The notes under the pieces: model-generated
Told to the model about the DNA's origin: nothing
Databases searched by the model: none
What the model saw: the letters and a program-made list of their open reading frames with translations, nothing else
Program-made: the position numbers and the translations under genes
Origin: Firmicutes bacterium HGW-Firmicutes-1
Lineage (GTDB): Bacteria > Bacillota > Clostridia > Lachnospirales > Vallitaleaceae
DNA length: 64,000 nt
Direction: 5' to 3'
Assembly: GCA_002841625.1 (NCBI GenBank)
Contig: PHAG01000008.1
Span: forward strand, 224,708-288,707
Shown: piece by piece, positions 28,534-37,034 of the stretch
Position numbering within the stretch: the stretch's first letter is position 1
Layout: the number at the start of each line of letters is the position of its first letter

Positions 28534-28570
28534 AAACACCATAACAGTATTCGTTATGGTGTTTGTTTTA
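28534..28570 (+). terminator. terminator of rhodanese operon
   Basis: A perfect 12-bp stem AAACACCATAAC/GTTATGGTGTTT with a 7-nt loop is followed by GTTTTA, 26 nt after the last rhodanese stop. Confidence 0.8.
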
Positions 28571-28649
28571 ATAAGGAATGAACAGAATAAACTAAAAAAA
28601 ATTTCTATATCAGAAATTGGTAGAGCTGCAGATGGGTAACATTTAGATT

Positions 28650-29315
28650 CTATTCCTCAAAACATTCTTCTTTATTGACGAAAAGCGTTCTCGAAGTTTG
28701 ACCTAATGTTTCATGCTTAATCTTTGTTGGATCAAATTTCAAAAGCTTAAAGGTTGTCTGAACGCAAAAGCCTATAACAAGGGCAGATATAATTGTTCCT
28801 ATTCCAACCATGCCTCCAAGTCTCCACCCAAAAAATACTGCTAAAAGCTCAATTGTTCCACGGCAAATACCTACTGGAAGTCGCGTTTTTCGAGTAAGTG
28901 CAACCATTAAGCTATCTCTGGGACCGGCACCAAAAGCTGAACCAATATAAAAATAGGAGGCAAAAGCAATGATATACAATCCTAAAATCATCATGATTAA
29001 CCCGATTAAGAAGCTGTTAGCTACAGGTATTATATGAAATCCTAGAAACATATCTATAAATACACCGATTAGTACCATATTCAATAGGGTACCAAATCCA
29101 AGTTTTTCACCAAGGATTATAGCCGTTATACCTATGATAACCCCCGCTATGATTGAAGCCGTACCGATACTTAGGCCTATTGTTTTTGCTATTCCAACAT
29201 GGAAAACATCCCATGGAGCATATCCTATCTGAGCATTCATTGTAGTAACAATTCCAATTGCATATAGTAAATTCCCCATTATTAAGCGTATTAGGCGGAG
29301 GTATAATCTCTTCAT
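28650..29315 (-). CDS. YczE/YitT-like membrane protein
   Basis: A 221-residue protein with about five hydrophobic segments and the YczE-family signature GYAPWDVFHVGIAKTIGLSIG, later GAGPRDSLMVALT. Family members (YczE, YyaS) are uncharacterised integral membrane proteins; YczE of Bacillus has been linked to surfactin/bacillaene regulation. I choose ATG 29315 with AAGGAG about 10 nt upstream over the in-frame ATG nine codons earlier. No neighbour suggests a specific role. Confidence 0.82.
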   Translation of the reverse strand: MKRLYLRLIRLIMGNLLYAIGIVTTMNAQIGYAPWDVFHVGIAKTIGLSIGTASIIAGVIIGITAIILGEKLGFGTLLNMVLIGVFIDMFLGFHIIPVANSFLIGLIMMILGLYIIAFASYFYIGSAFGAGPRDSLMVALTRKTRLPVGICRGTIELLAVFFGWRLGGMVGIGTIISALVIGFCVQTTFKLLKFDPTKIKHETLGQTSRTLFVNKEECFEE

Positions 29316-29527
29316 AGTGTGTAATCTCCTTTCACATTTCATGATGTAGTAAGGTCAGTTATAAAAGGTAGATATGTATGGTATGTAATACGTGCTTGCA
29401 TAACTTCTATTATAGCGGTATAAACAGTAAAGTCAACAGATTATGAAATCAATGAGTTCCGTTGTGCATTATAAACTTAAGAAGGTAACAATAGTAACTG
29501 AAATATACTTTAAGCAATTATATAACT

Positions 29528-29556
29528 TTGTACTAGCTGTTGTTATCTGATATAAT
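29528..29556 (+). promoter_or_regulatory. promoter of HD-GYP gene
   Basis: TTGTAC at 29528-29533 and TATAAT at 29551-29556 with 17-bp spacing, 38 nt before the HD-GYP start codon. Confidence 0.6.
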
Positions 29557-29594
29557 ATTTCTAACAGAGATTTTACCTAGAGGGAGGTGTTATA

Positions 29595-30755
29595 ATGGAT
29601 GGCTTTCTATATAAACTCGTTGGTTTATATGAGTTATTAAATAAAAGAGTATCGGTCGAAGAAACGTTGGAGCATCTATATAAAACATTTAAGGATTACA
29701 TACCATACGATCGGATCAGCATAGCACTTTTGGACAATGAAGGGAATATCTTTTCTCACGATTTGCTGAGCCATTACGAGCCCACATTGAAAAAAGGCTT
29801 CTCTATGAAATTAGAAAATACGTCACTTAAAAATATTATATCCTCAAAACAACCTAGAGTTATTAATAACTACGTGGAATATATGTATGAAAATCTAAAT
29901 TCCGAATCAACAAAACTTATGCTAAATGAAGGTATCATGGCAAGCTTAGCATGTCCACTTATTACAAATGATCTATGCTTTGGCATATTGTTATTTTCAA
30001 GTAAAACCATAAATATATATAAGGATGAGCATGTATATTTTGCAAAAATGATTTCTAACAATATTGCAATTACGATTGAAAAAAATCTACTTGTAGACGA
30101 TTTGATTCTAACATCAATTACTGGATTTGCTAGGCTCGTTGAAGCAAAGGATAGCGACACAGGAGTGCATTTAGATAGAATGCAAAATTATTCGAAAATC
30201 ATTGCAATAGAACTTCAAAAGACGGAAGGTTATAGTGAATTAATCAGTAATTCTTTTATTGATGATATTATACGGTTTAGTCCCCTTCATGATATCGGTA
30301 AGGTAGGTATTGCTGATGGAATACTATTAAAGCCTGCAAAACTTACGCCTGAAGAGTTTGAGGTAATGAAAAAGCATACAATTATCGGAAGCGAAGTGTT
30401 AAAGAAGGCTAGTAATAATCTTTTAAGAAATGGGAAAAACTTTTTTGAAGTTGGAATCGAAATAGCACTATGCCATCATGAAAAGTATAATGGTCAAGGT
30501 TATCCGTTTGGATTATCAGGTGATGATATTCCTCTTTCTGCAAGAATTGTAATGGTAGCTGATGTATTTGACGCGCTCACATCAAAACGTGTATATAAAA
30601 GTGCTATTGCAGTGGAAGATGCAATTGAAATTATCATTGATGAAAGTGGGAAAAGTTTTGATCCTAATGTAGTACAAGCTCTGCTTGATAGCAAAGCTAG
30701 AATATTAGAGGTTTATCAAAAATATCATGAAACTGTTGACTTTGATAGAAGGTAG
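29595..30755 (+). CDS. GAF-HD-GYP phosphodiesterase
   Basis: A 386-residue cytosolic signalling protein. A GAF sensor domain (about 20-165) precedes an HD-GYP domain (about 175-370) with the metal/catalytic motifs HDIGK, HxxxG around KHTIIGSE, ALCHHEKYNGQGYP, and ADVFDALTSKR. HD-GYP enzymes hydrolyse cyclic-di-GMP (or cGAMP), and GAF input suggests control by a small ligand or redox state. It has its own promoter at 29528. A degraded GGDEF tail on the opposite strand lies just downstream at 30789. Confidence 0.9.
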   Translation: MDGFLYKLVGLYELLNKRVSVEETLEHLYKTFKDYIPYDRISIALLDNEGNIFSHDLLSHYEPTLKKGFSMKLENTSLKNIISSKQPRVINNYVEYMYENLNSESTKLMLNEGIMASLACPLITNDLCFGILLFSSKTINIYKDEHVYFAKMISNNIAITIEKNLLVDDLILTSITGFARLVEAKDSDTGVHLDRMQNYSKIIAIELQKTEGYSELISNSFIDDIIRFSPLHDIGKVGIADGILLKPAKLTPEEFEVMKKHTIIGSEVLKKASNNLLRNGKNFFEVGIEIALCHHEKYNGQGYPFGLSGDDIPLSARIVMVADVFDALTSKRVYKSAIAVEDAIEIIIDESGKSFDPNVVQALLDSKARILEVYQKYHETVDFDRR

Positions 30756-30788
30756 TGTAGGACTTAAATGATCAGATATATGTAAGGC

Positions 30789-30890
30789 TTATTTTAACTT
30801 CAATAAATTTTTATGTTTATACATTCTTTGATCTGCAAGATGAATCAAGGTCTTAAGTTCAGTGCTTTTAACAATCTTTTTTATATGAAA
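30789..30890 (-). pseudogene. remnant of GGDEF domain C-terminus
   Basis: An open stretch of about 33 codons on the minus strand reads ...STELKTLIHLADQRMYKHK..., followed by a stop. This matches the end of diguanylate cyclase GGDEF domains, where LADxxMYxxK is characteristic. There is a stop upstream at 30891-30893 and no start or ribosome site, so only the tail of the gene survives. It adjoins the HD-GYP gene, the opposing c-di-GMP activity. Confidence 0.5.
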
Positions 30891-30894
30891 TCAA

Positions 30895-30930
30895 AAAATC
30901 CACAATACATTAAATTGTATTGTGGATTTT
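30895..30930. terminator. bidirectional terminator
   Basis: A perfect 14-bp stem (30895-30908 with 30917-30930), with A-rich and T-rich flanks, lies between the GGDEF remnant and the 3' end of the reverse-strand SLH gene. Confidence 0.75.
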
Positions 30931-30951
30931 GGTTTTGAGTGATATGTGTTC

Positions 30952-32511
30952 TTAAGGGGCTACAACAATACTTGCATCCAAAGTGACGGCAGTTTGTGCC
31001 AAGAGGCGTCCATTGATTGAGGCATTCGTACCTAAAGTAATATTTGTCATACTTAGAATGTTTCCTTCGAAATGTGCATTCGTTCCAATGGCAACAGTTT
31101 CAGCTGTCTGCCAGAAGATGTTCTTGTCTTGAGCGCCACCGGTTAAGATGATTTTAACACCGTTTGCTTGGGTAAGGCCTTCACTTATTTGGAAAATAAA
31201 GACGTCATTTGCTCCACCATGGAGAGTGACATCTGAATTGATTAAGACACCAGTACCCCATTTATAAACACCAGATGTAAGCGTTTTTCCACTAAGGTCT
31301 CCACTATACAGTTCGGTATAATTGACAGTTCTTCCTGCTGCTTCGGTGTATGCTGTTTCCATATTGCTAATCGCGGTAGTAAGATTACTAGTCGTTGGTG
31401 CTGCATAGCTTGAAGCATATATCTTGCCAGTTACTTGGGCTGAAGTTGAAAATAGATTTGTTGCATCTAGTGTCAAAGAAAAGCCAGTGATTCCAGTAGA
31501 ATCAATTGGACTAACTCCCATATTTCCTATAACAACAGAATTAGGGACTGAAGAAATACCTGTTTTAGACAAAATTGCATAATTGCCTGCTTCACCAAGG
31601 TTTATTGGACTTATGGTGTTTTGGTTTTCTGAAACTTCTGAAGCAACTGTAACAATTGTTGATGCAGTTTTCGTTTCATCAGCAGCAGAGGTTGCTGTAA
31701 TGATGGTCGTTCCGACTGCAATCGGGGTTACTATGCCGCCCGCTACATTTGCTATATCTTCATCACTAGAAGTCCAAATTATATTTTTGTTTGTTGAATT
31801 TGTAGGCGTTACTGAAGCAATTATTGTTTCAGGCATGCCAGCCACTGATAAAGTCATAGTATCTTGGGAAACTGTAATAGCATTTACATCTACCACTACA
31901 ACTCCAGGTACATGATGAAAGGCTCTAGTAATAGTCAACAATGCTTCAGCTCTTGTAATCAGAGCTTCGGATCTGAAGCTGCCATCTGGATAACCAATCA
32001 TAATTTTTGCTTCAGAAACAGCGATGATCGCCTGCTTACTCCAACTATCAATAGAAAGCTGATCGGAAAAGGAAAGGATATTAGATGCTGCTGTTAGTGA
32101 TTTAAGACTACTTATAATAACAGCCACTTCCTGACGGGTTATATTGTTTTGTGGATGAATGCTACCATCTGGATAGCCACTGATATATCCTGCTGCGTTT
32201 GCTTTTGAAACAACGTTAGCATACCAAGTATCGCTTGCTACATCTGTGAATGTAGTTCCAGAAACTACTGAAAATGCGAATTGATTATTTACCAATTGAA
32301 AAAACTCTGCTCTAGTAATTGCATTGTCGGGTTTGAAGGAGCCATCGGTATAGCCGGTTGCAATACCAGATGTAAGGGCTGACTCAATTGTTTTGTTAGC
32401 CCAATGTGAAATATAATCATTTGATTTTGTAGCACCAAATGCTGTAATCATTGAAAAAAGCATAAGTAAACAAAGAACCAATGCGAATGGTTTATTAAAA
32501 AATGTTTTCAT
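30952..32511 (-). CDS. SLH-anchored ice-binding-like surface protein
   Basis: A 519-residue secreted protein. A signal peptide (about 1-26, ending in AFGA) is followed by three S-layer homology repeats (about 30-195; ITRAEFFQLV, ITRQEVAVII, ITRAEALLTI) that bind wall polysaccharide, a bacterial Ig-like BIG2 domain (about 215-290), and a DUF3494 ice-binding domain (about 305-519; GEAGNYAILSKTGISS, ending in NGRLLAQTAVTLDASIVV). DUF3494 proteins bind ice or act as adhesion modules. Here the domain would be displayed on the cell wall. The gene is monocistronic. Confidence 0.9.
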   Translation of the reverse strand: MKTFFNKPFALVLCLLMLFSMITAFGATKSNDYISHWANKTIESALTSGIATGYTDGSFKPDNAITRAEFFQLVNNQFAFSVVSGTTFTDVASDTWYANVVSKANAAGYISGYPDGSIHPQNNITRQEVAVIISSLKSLTAASNILSFSDQLSIDSWSKQAIIAVSEAKIMIGYPDGSFRSEALITRAEALLTITRAFHHVPGVVVVDVNAITVSQDTMTLSVAGMPETIIASVTPTNSTNKNIIWTSSDEDIANVAGGIVTPIAVGTTIITATSAADETKTASTIVTVASEVSENQNTISPINLGEAGNYAILSKTGISSVPNSVVIGNMGVSPIDSTGITGFSLTLDATNLFSTSAQVTGKIYASSYAAPTTSNLTTAISNMETAYTEAAGRTVNYTELYSGDLSGKTLTSGVYKWGTGVLINSDVTLHGGANDVFIFQISEGLTQANGVKIILTGGAQDKNIFWQTAETVAIGTNAHFEGNILSMTNITLGTNASINGRLLAQTAVTLDASIVVAP

Positions 32512-32747
32512 TTTGTACTCCTCTGAATTTTTTGTCCGCGAATGGAAACTCTAAAACGGGGGGGTGAATAGAAATGTTATGGTGTTTCTGCGAAAAGATT
32601 GTTTATTATAAACCTTATTATACACATAAAGTTGAAATATAGCAACTACCTTAGAATCATTACTATAATAATAATTCATAAAAATATTAATTAAATCATT
32701 GCAATAGTAGTTATTAATATAATATGAATAATAATTAGAATGATTGG

Positions 32748-32776
32748 TTGACAATATTTGCGTTATCGTGTATGAT
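32748..32776 (+). promoter_or_regulatory. promoter of Phd-like gene
   Basis: TTGACA at 32748-32753 and TATGAT at 32771-32776, spacing 17 bp, lie 38 nt before the start at 32814. The remaining 32512-32747 gap is very AT-rich and shows nothing else clear. Confidence 0.7.
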
Positions 32777-32813
32777 GATTCATATATTACGAAAAAAGGG
32801 GTTAGGTAATTAA

Positions 32814-33110
32814 ATGAATATTTTAACAAAAGCAATTGTCTCGAATTCAGAAATGATAAAAAATTATAAAACTTGTAGGGAAAAAGCCGAAGGTCTCGGT
32901 AAGATATTTGTTTTGAAGAATAACCAACCGGATGCAGTATTGTTTTCTATTAATGAATATGAAAGACTCTCAGTTTTCATTGAATATCTTGAAAGTCTTG
33001 AGGTAAAAGATATTAAAGCTTTTTTTGAGTCTTTGCCAAAGGAAGTGATTAGGAAAACATATTCTATGGATCTTTTTGAAAGTGATATTAAATCACAGTT
33101 GTGTAGTTAA
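32814..33110 (+). CDS. Phd/YefM-like antitoxin, orphan
   Basis: A 98-residue protein with the Phd/YefM N-terminal fold: a short beta-alpha segment, then KIFVLKNNQPDAVLFSINEYERLSVFIEYLE, the standard antitoxin core in which a repressor binds DNA and covers a toxin. The C-terminal tail of about 30 residues would hold the toxin-binding part. No toxin gene (Doc, YoeB, RelE type) follows; the next gene is YggT. It could be a solitary regulator or have a toxin elsewhere. Confidence 0.75.
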   Translation: MNILTKAIVSNSEMIKNYKTCREKAEGLGKIFVLKNNQPDAVLFSINEYERLSVFIEYLESLEVKDIKAFFESLPKEVIRKTYSMDLFESDIKSQLCS

Positions 33111-33149
33111 CAAAAAAATTAGTACACGAAAGTATAAGGAGAAATCATT

Positions 33150-33497
33150 ATGGAAAAAAGTAATTTAGAGATAGATAACAATGCAAAGTTAAAAGTTAAA
33201 AGAATTATTTACTATATATTAGGTATCTTGGAAATTTTATTTACATTTAGACTTATTTTTAAAATTTTAGGGGCAAACCCTGGAAGTCCTTTTGTATCTA
33301 TAATATACGCTGTTACAAACTTATTTATAGCACCTTTTGCAGGTATATTTAGAGTTGCTGTAACAGAAGGTATAGAAGCTCAGTCAGTTTTAGAACCACA
33401 ACTTATCATTGCTATGATTGTTTATGCTTCACTAGCATGGGGTATTGTTAAGTTATATGAAATTATCAGCAATCGCAAAGAATCTGAAAATTTGTAA
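33150..33497 (+). CDS. YggT family membrane protein
   Basis: A 115-residue protein with two or three membrane helices and a YggT-like pattern (IIYYILGILEILFTFRLIFKILGAN, then SPFVSIIYAVTNLFIAPF). YggT proteins are small membrane proteins associated with osmotic or cell-division contexts, without a firmly known activity. AAGGAG lies 8 nt before the ATG. It stands between the Phd-like gene (39 bp) and the small lmo0937-like gene (72 bp). Confidence 0.82.
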   Translation: MEKSNLEIDNNAKLKVKRIIYYILGILEILFTFRLIFKILGANPGSPFVSIIYAVTNLFIAPFAGIFRVAVTEGIEAQSVLEPQLIIAMIVYASLAWGIVKLYEIISNRKESENL

Positions 33498-33569
33498 ATC
33501 AGAAGGGTGTTTACAAGAAGATCAAGACAATACGATAGAATAATACAAGTCAACTAGGAGGAGAACAAT

Positions 33570-33716
33570 ATGGGATTTTTACGTTGGTTAGGCGGAATAG
33601 TAGTATTTATATGGGTGCTAGGGTTTATATTTAAAGCAGGTGGAAGTATGATACATATTTTACTTGTTGTAGCTGCAATCGTATTCATTTTTGATTTCGT
33701 TTTTGGAAGGAAATAA
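33570..33716 (+). CDS. lmo0937-like small membrane protein
   Basis: A 48-codon gene with a strong AGGAGG site 7 nt before ATG. The product, MGFLRWLGGIVVFIWVLGF then a short glycine turn and IHILLVVAAIVFIFDF, has two membrane helices and a basic end, the exact layout of the lmo0937/DUF5670 family. These tiny proteins are common in Firmicutes and often stress-regulated; their function is unknown. A terminator at 33740 closes the unit. Confidence 0.85.
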   Translation: MGFLRWLGGIVVFIWVLGFIFKAGGSMIHILLVVAAIVFIFDFVFGRK

Positions 33717-33739
33717 TAACTGAAAAGTTGAATGAAGGC

Positions 33740-33767
33740 AAGATTGATGAAAATCAATCTTTTTTTA
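33740..33767 (+). terminator. terminator after small membrane gene
   Basis: An 8-bp stem AAGATTGA/TCAATCTT is followed by six T. From here to the promoter at 33985 I see nothing recognisable. Confidence 0.75.
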
Positions 33768-33984
33768 TATGAAAATAGTATAGTTATTCTTAACTGTAAA
33801 CCTGGTTTATACTCTAATATAGATAACTAACGCCGTGAAATCAAGATTTCAATCATATACTCTTCACTTACATATTCACTATGCGCCGAAAATATTAATA
33901 CAGAGGTAATTAATGTTCTTATACATCACCAATGCAGAAAATCTTAAGTAATTGGACCAGTAAAGGTTACAGATCAAAAGATAA

Positions 33985-34014
33985 TTGACTAGATTTGAAT
34001 AGAAATGATATAAT
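33985..34014 (+). promoter_or_regulatory. promoter of small transcription unit
   Basis: TTGACT at 33985-33990 and TATAAT at 34009-34014 with 18-bp spacing. It would start transcription near 34021 and read only a 32-codon frame before a terminator. Confidence 0.65.
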
Positions 34015-34041
34015 TATAATTAAAAAGGATGGTGAAATAAG

Positions 34042-34140
34042 GTGGACGATTCTCCGATACCTAAGGAAACTGCTATAAAGACGACCTATTTATATGGCAA
34101 TAATAGTATTATCAAAGAGATTCAGTTAGCATACGAATAA
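34042..34140 (+). CDS. possible 32-residue small protein or sRNA
   Basis: A GTG-started frame of 32 codons, beginning VDDSPIPKETAIKTTYLYG and ending QLAYE. A weak AGGATGG lies upstream. It is bounded by a good promoter (33985-34014) and a terminator whose 5' arm overlaps the last codons. I do not recognise the peptide, and it has no membrane segment. The transcript could equally be a small RNA of about 160 nt. It is separated from the CorC-like gene by 114 bp. Confidence 0.4.
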   Translation: MDDSPIPKETAIKTTYLYGNNSIIKEIQLAYE

Positions 34141-34183
34141 AAAACAGACCTTTTATCTGTCTAATATTTCGTATGCTTTTTTA
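34129..34183 (+). terminator. terminator of small unit
   Basis: A 10-bp stem AGCATACGAA/TTCGTATGCT (34129-34138 with 34169-34178) encloses a small ACAGAC/CTGTCT hairpin and is followed by five T. Confidence 0.8.
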
Positions 34184-34254
34184 ACTATATATGATATACA
34201 AGCGATAAGAAGAAAAAAATACAAAAGAAAATTGACAGGAGTGAATTAGCTTTT

Positions 34255-35517
34255 ATGGATAGTCATAGTAGTACTTTAATAATCGTTTTTGGGATTTTAC
34301 TTTTTTTGTCGGCATATTTTTCAGCGACTGAAACAGCTTTTTCAAGCATTAATAGAATAAGAATGAAGCATCTAGCAAATAGCGGAGATAAAAGAGCAGT
34401 ACAGACCTTAATACTTACAGAAGATTTTGATAGAGTGCTCTCGAGCATATTAATAGGGAACAATATTGTAAACATTGCTTCAGCATCTATTGCAACCGTA
34501 ATTTTTACAAAATATTTTGGAGATTCAGGTGTAACGCTTGCGACAATAGCAACCACAGTTCTGGTCTTGATTTTTGGTGAAATCACGCCCAAAAGTCTTG
34601 CAAAGGAAACACCTGAGACTTTTGCTATGTTTTCAACCCCTATTCTCAGGGTTTTTATATATGTGCTTATGCCACTTAACATAATATTTTCTTTTTGGAA
34701 AAAAATTCTCAACAAAGTATTTAAATTTGAAGGTAAGCTCACAATAACACAAGAGGAATTAATTACCATTGTGGATGAAGCCGAGAACGAAGGTGGGATC
34801 GACTCTCATGAAGGAGAACTTATTCGTTCAGCAATAGAATTTAATGATCTTGATGTGGAAGAAATTCTTACACCAAGGGTTAAGGTTATTGCAGTAAGTG
34901 AAAGTGCATCGATAGAAGTGGTTAAAAATATATTTATGACTCATGGATTTTCCAGACTTCCAGTTTACAATGAAACAGTGGACAGTATTATTGGGGTGAT
35001 ACATGAGAAAGATTTTTATAATATGCTTCATTATGAAAAAGATAATATAGAATCCATTATAAAAAGTATTGTATGCGTAGCCCCACATATGAAGATTTCT
35101 GTGCTTTTGAGACGATTACAGCACTCTAAATCTCATATTGCAGTTGTAGTAGACGAATATGGGGGGACAATGGGTATTGTCACGCTGGAAGATATCTTAG
35201 AAGAACTTGTGGGTGAGATATGGGACGAACATGATGAAGTTATAGAGTTTTTTACTAAAATTGAAGAACATAAATACCAAATATATTGTAATGCGGATCT
35301 TGAAGATCTATTTGAACAATTCAAGCTTAAAAGTAATAGTGATCACTACAATGCCGTGACAGTAAGCGGTTGGGTAGTACAAGAATGTGGAAGAATACCC
35401 GAGATAGGTGATGAGTTCATTTACGAGAATCTCAAAGTAATCGTTACTAAAACAGATTTTAGGCGTGTTATTGAGATTGAGGTGGAAATCATCCAAGAAG
35501 AAAAGGAGACGCAATAA
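34255..35517 (+). CDS. CorC/HlyC-type CNNM-CBS membrane protein
   Basis: A 420-residue protein of the hemolysin-like CNNM family: an N-terminal DUF21/CNNM membrane domain with about four helices (STETAFSSINRIRMKHLA), two CBS domains (about 200-320; EILTPRVKVIAVSES, AVVVDEYGGTMGIVTLEDILEELVG) and a C-terminal CorC_HlyC domain. Members are implicated in magnesium/cobalt export and ion homeostasis; the hemolysin name is historical. The AGGAGTG site is about 13 nt from the ATG, longer than usual. A ZIP-transporter remnant lies directly downstream. Confidence 0.9.
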   Translation: MDSHSSTLIIVFGILLFLSAYFSATETAFSSINRIRMKHLANSGDKRAVQTLILTEDFDRVLSSILIGNNIVNIASASIATVIFTKYFGDSGVTLATIATTVLVLIFGEITPKSLAKETPETFAMFSTPILRVFIYVLMPLNIIFSFWKKILNKVFKFEGKLTITQEELITIVDEAENEGGIDSHEGELIRSAIEFNDLDVEEILTPRVKVIAVSESASIEVVKNIFMTHGFSRLPVYNETVDSIIGVIHEKDFYNMLHYEKDNIESIIKSIVCVAPHMKISVLLRRLQHSKSHIAVVVDEYGGTMGIVTLEDILEELVGEIWDEHDEVIEFFTKIEEHKYQIYCNADLEDLFEQFKLKSNSDHYNAVTVSGWVVQECGRIPEIGDEFIYENLKVIVTKTDFRRVIEIEVEIIQEEKETQ

Positions 35518-35601
35518 AATAATTTTAATTTATTGACTACAGTAGTAGTGTTTTGGTACATAAAATTATCTAGAGGTCTCACTACATGTATCTACACTCA
35601 A

Positions 35602-35679
35602 GGAACCCTCTATGCGATATCCATTACAGTCGCAATTGGGATTCACAATATACCAGTAAGTATTGCGATTTCTGTGTAA
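35602..35679 (+). pseudogene. remnant of ZIP metal transporter
   Basis: Twenty-five codons before a TAA read GTLYAISITVAIGIHNIP then VSIAISV. This matches transmembrane helix 4 of ZIP (ZupT-like) metal transporters, whose invariant motif is HNxPEG. Here the glutamate position is valine, and the frame stops shortly afterwards with no start upstream. Only this patch is recognisable in the 210-bp gap between the CorC-like and YtvI genes, so it looks like a decayed gene fragment. Confidence 0.5.
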
Positions 35680-35727
35680 ATTTATTACGTATGTATTATT
35701 ATTCTTTGATTATTGAGGGAGAAAAAT

Positions 35728-36801
35728 ATGGATGTGGAAAAGCGAAGAAGTTTTATAATTAATTTTGTTTACTGCTTTATTATAGGTGGTATTGTATTTG
35801 TACTGTTAAGGTATGCCTTGCCATTCATTTCTCCATTTGTAATAGCATTTGTTATAGCATTTATTCTTAAGAAACCGATGACCTTTTTGACAAAAAAGTG
35901 CAGGATAAATAAAGTTGTAGCAGGAATTTTTTTGGTTGTCCTTTTTTATGCCTTGGTGGGTATTTTATTGTCCTTAATCGGAATAAAACTATTTGCTACG
36001 GTAAAGGAGTTGTTTTTACTACTTCCGGTTTTATATGAGTATGAGATTATGCCATCAATAATGCAGATAGTGAGTTCTATTGAAGTCTACATTGCCAAGT
36101 TGGATGCATCACAGATTTTAACTGTGAAAGAAATGTCTTTAAATCTAGTACAATCTCTGGGTGAAAAGATTTCCGGTTTATCTATGCAAGTGATAGGTGG
36201 GATCTCTAGCATTGCCTCCTTACTGCCAGGAATGTTGATCAGAATACTTTTTACCGTTATTTCTACCTTGTTTCTGGTAATTGACTATGATAGGATAACC
36301 GGCTTTCTTCTATGTCAATTAAAGGAGAAGCATAAGCATTTAGTTATTGAAATTAAGAATTATGTGGTGCATACCTTGTTTAAATTAATCGCATCCTATG
36401 CCCTAATTATGAGTATTACTTTTGTGGAACTATCCATTGGTCTAAGTATCTTGGGAGTGGAAAGAGCCATTTTAATTGCACTCATGATTTCGATTTTTGA
36501 TATTCTTCCAGTATTAGGTACAGGAGGCATTATGATTCCATGGATAATTGTAACGGTTATTCAGCGAGATTATTCCTTGGCGGTAGGTCTCCTAATTGTT
36601 TATCTTGTTATCATTATTGTTCGTAATATATTAGAACCTAAAATTGTGGGAGGCCAGATGGGGCTGCATCCTTTGGTAACGTTAATGGCGCTATTTATAG
36701 GTGTTCAGCTTTTTGGAGTACTTGGATTACTAGGTCTTCCTATTACACTATCTCTTTTGAAAAATCTCAATGATAAGGGAACCATTCATATTCTAAAATA
36801 A
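35728..36801 (+). CDS. ytvI: YtvI-like AI-2E family permease
   Basis: A 357-residue membrane protein of the AI-2E transporter superfamily, best matching sporulation protein YtvI: helices at the N-terminus (ALPFISPFVIAFVIAFILKKP), a central soluble coil, and a C-terminal bundle with FDILPVLGTGGIMIPW and ILEPKIVGGQMGLHPLVTL. YtvI is made during sporulation; other members carry ions or signals, so the role is tentative. ATG 35728 has GAGGGAG 6 nt upstream; the TTG five codons earlier is part of that site. A terminator follows at 36846. Confidence 0.85.
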   Translation: MDVEKRRSFIINFVYCFIIGGIVFVLLRYALPFISPFVIAFVIAFILKKPMTFLTKKCRINKVVAGIFLVVLFYALVGILLSLIGIKLFATVKELFLLLPVLYEYEIMPSIMQIVSSIEVYIAKLDASQILTVKEMSLNLVQSLGEKISGLSMQVIGGISSIASLLPGMLIRILFTVISTLFLVIDYDRITGFLLCQLKEKHKHLVIEIKNYVVHTLFKLIASYALIMSITFVELSIGLSILGVERAILIALMISIFDILPVLGTGGIMIPWIIVTVIQRDYSLAVGLLIVYLVIIIVRNILEPKIVGGQMGLHPLVTLMALFIGVQLFGVLGLLGLPITLSLLKNLNDKGTIHILK

Positions 36802-36845
36802 ATGGTTCACCTGCTCTTAGTGGTGATGTAGGTATTACAGCTGTT

Positions 36846-36890
36846 TGGTTAATCCTAGGAGTTTGGTTATAATAGGATTAACCATTTTTA
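36846..36890 (+). terminator. terminator after ytvI
   Basis: A perfect 11-bp stem TGGTTAATCCT/AGGATTAACCA is followed by TTTTTA. Confidence 0.8.
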
Positions 36891-36927
36891 TTTAATGGAG
36901 TTTAATCTATACGATGGATGATGTTAA

Positions 36928-37034
36928 TCCAAAGGTATAATAAAAAAGATCCTTGAGAAAAGACTTGATTTAAATATTCAGGATGAAAATGGTAACAATA
37001 TCATTAATCATTTTTATTATGGAGGCAGATTATG
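36928..37034 (+). pseudogene. ankyrin-like remnant
   Basis: An open stretch ending at 37034 reads KKILEKRLDLNIQDENGNN followed by IINHFYYGG. The DLNIQDENGN stretch is the typical start of an ankyrin repeat. The piece is preceded by a stop at 36925-36927, though a MDDVNPK-encoding frame lies one phase away just upstream, so a broken small gene is plausible. Its last codons contain the ribosome site of the next gene. This is a weak call. Confidence 0.35.

Noticed and set aside
32551..32835. 94-codon minus-strand frame before the Phd-like gene
   Set aside because: It is tyrosine/asparagine-rich AT-driven translation of intergenic DNA and covers the Phd promoter.
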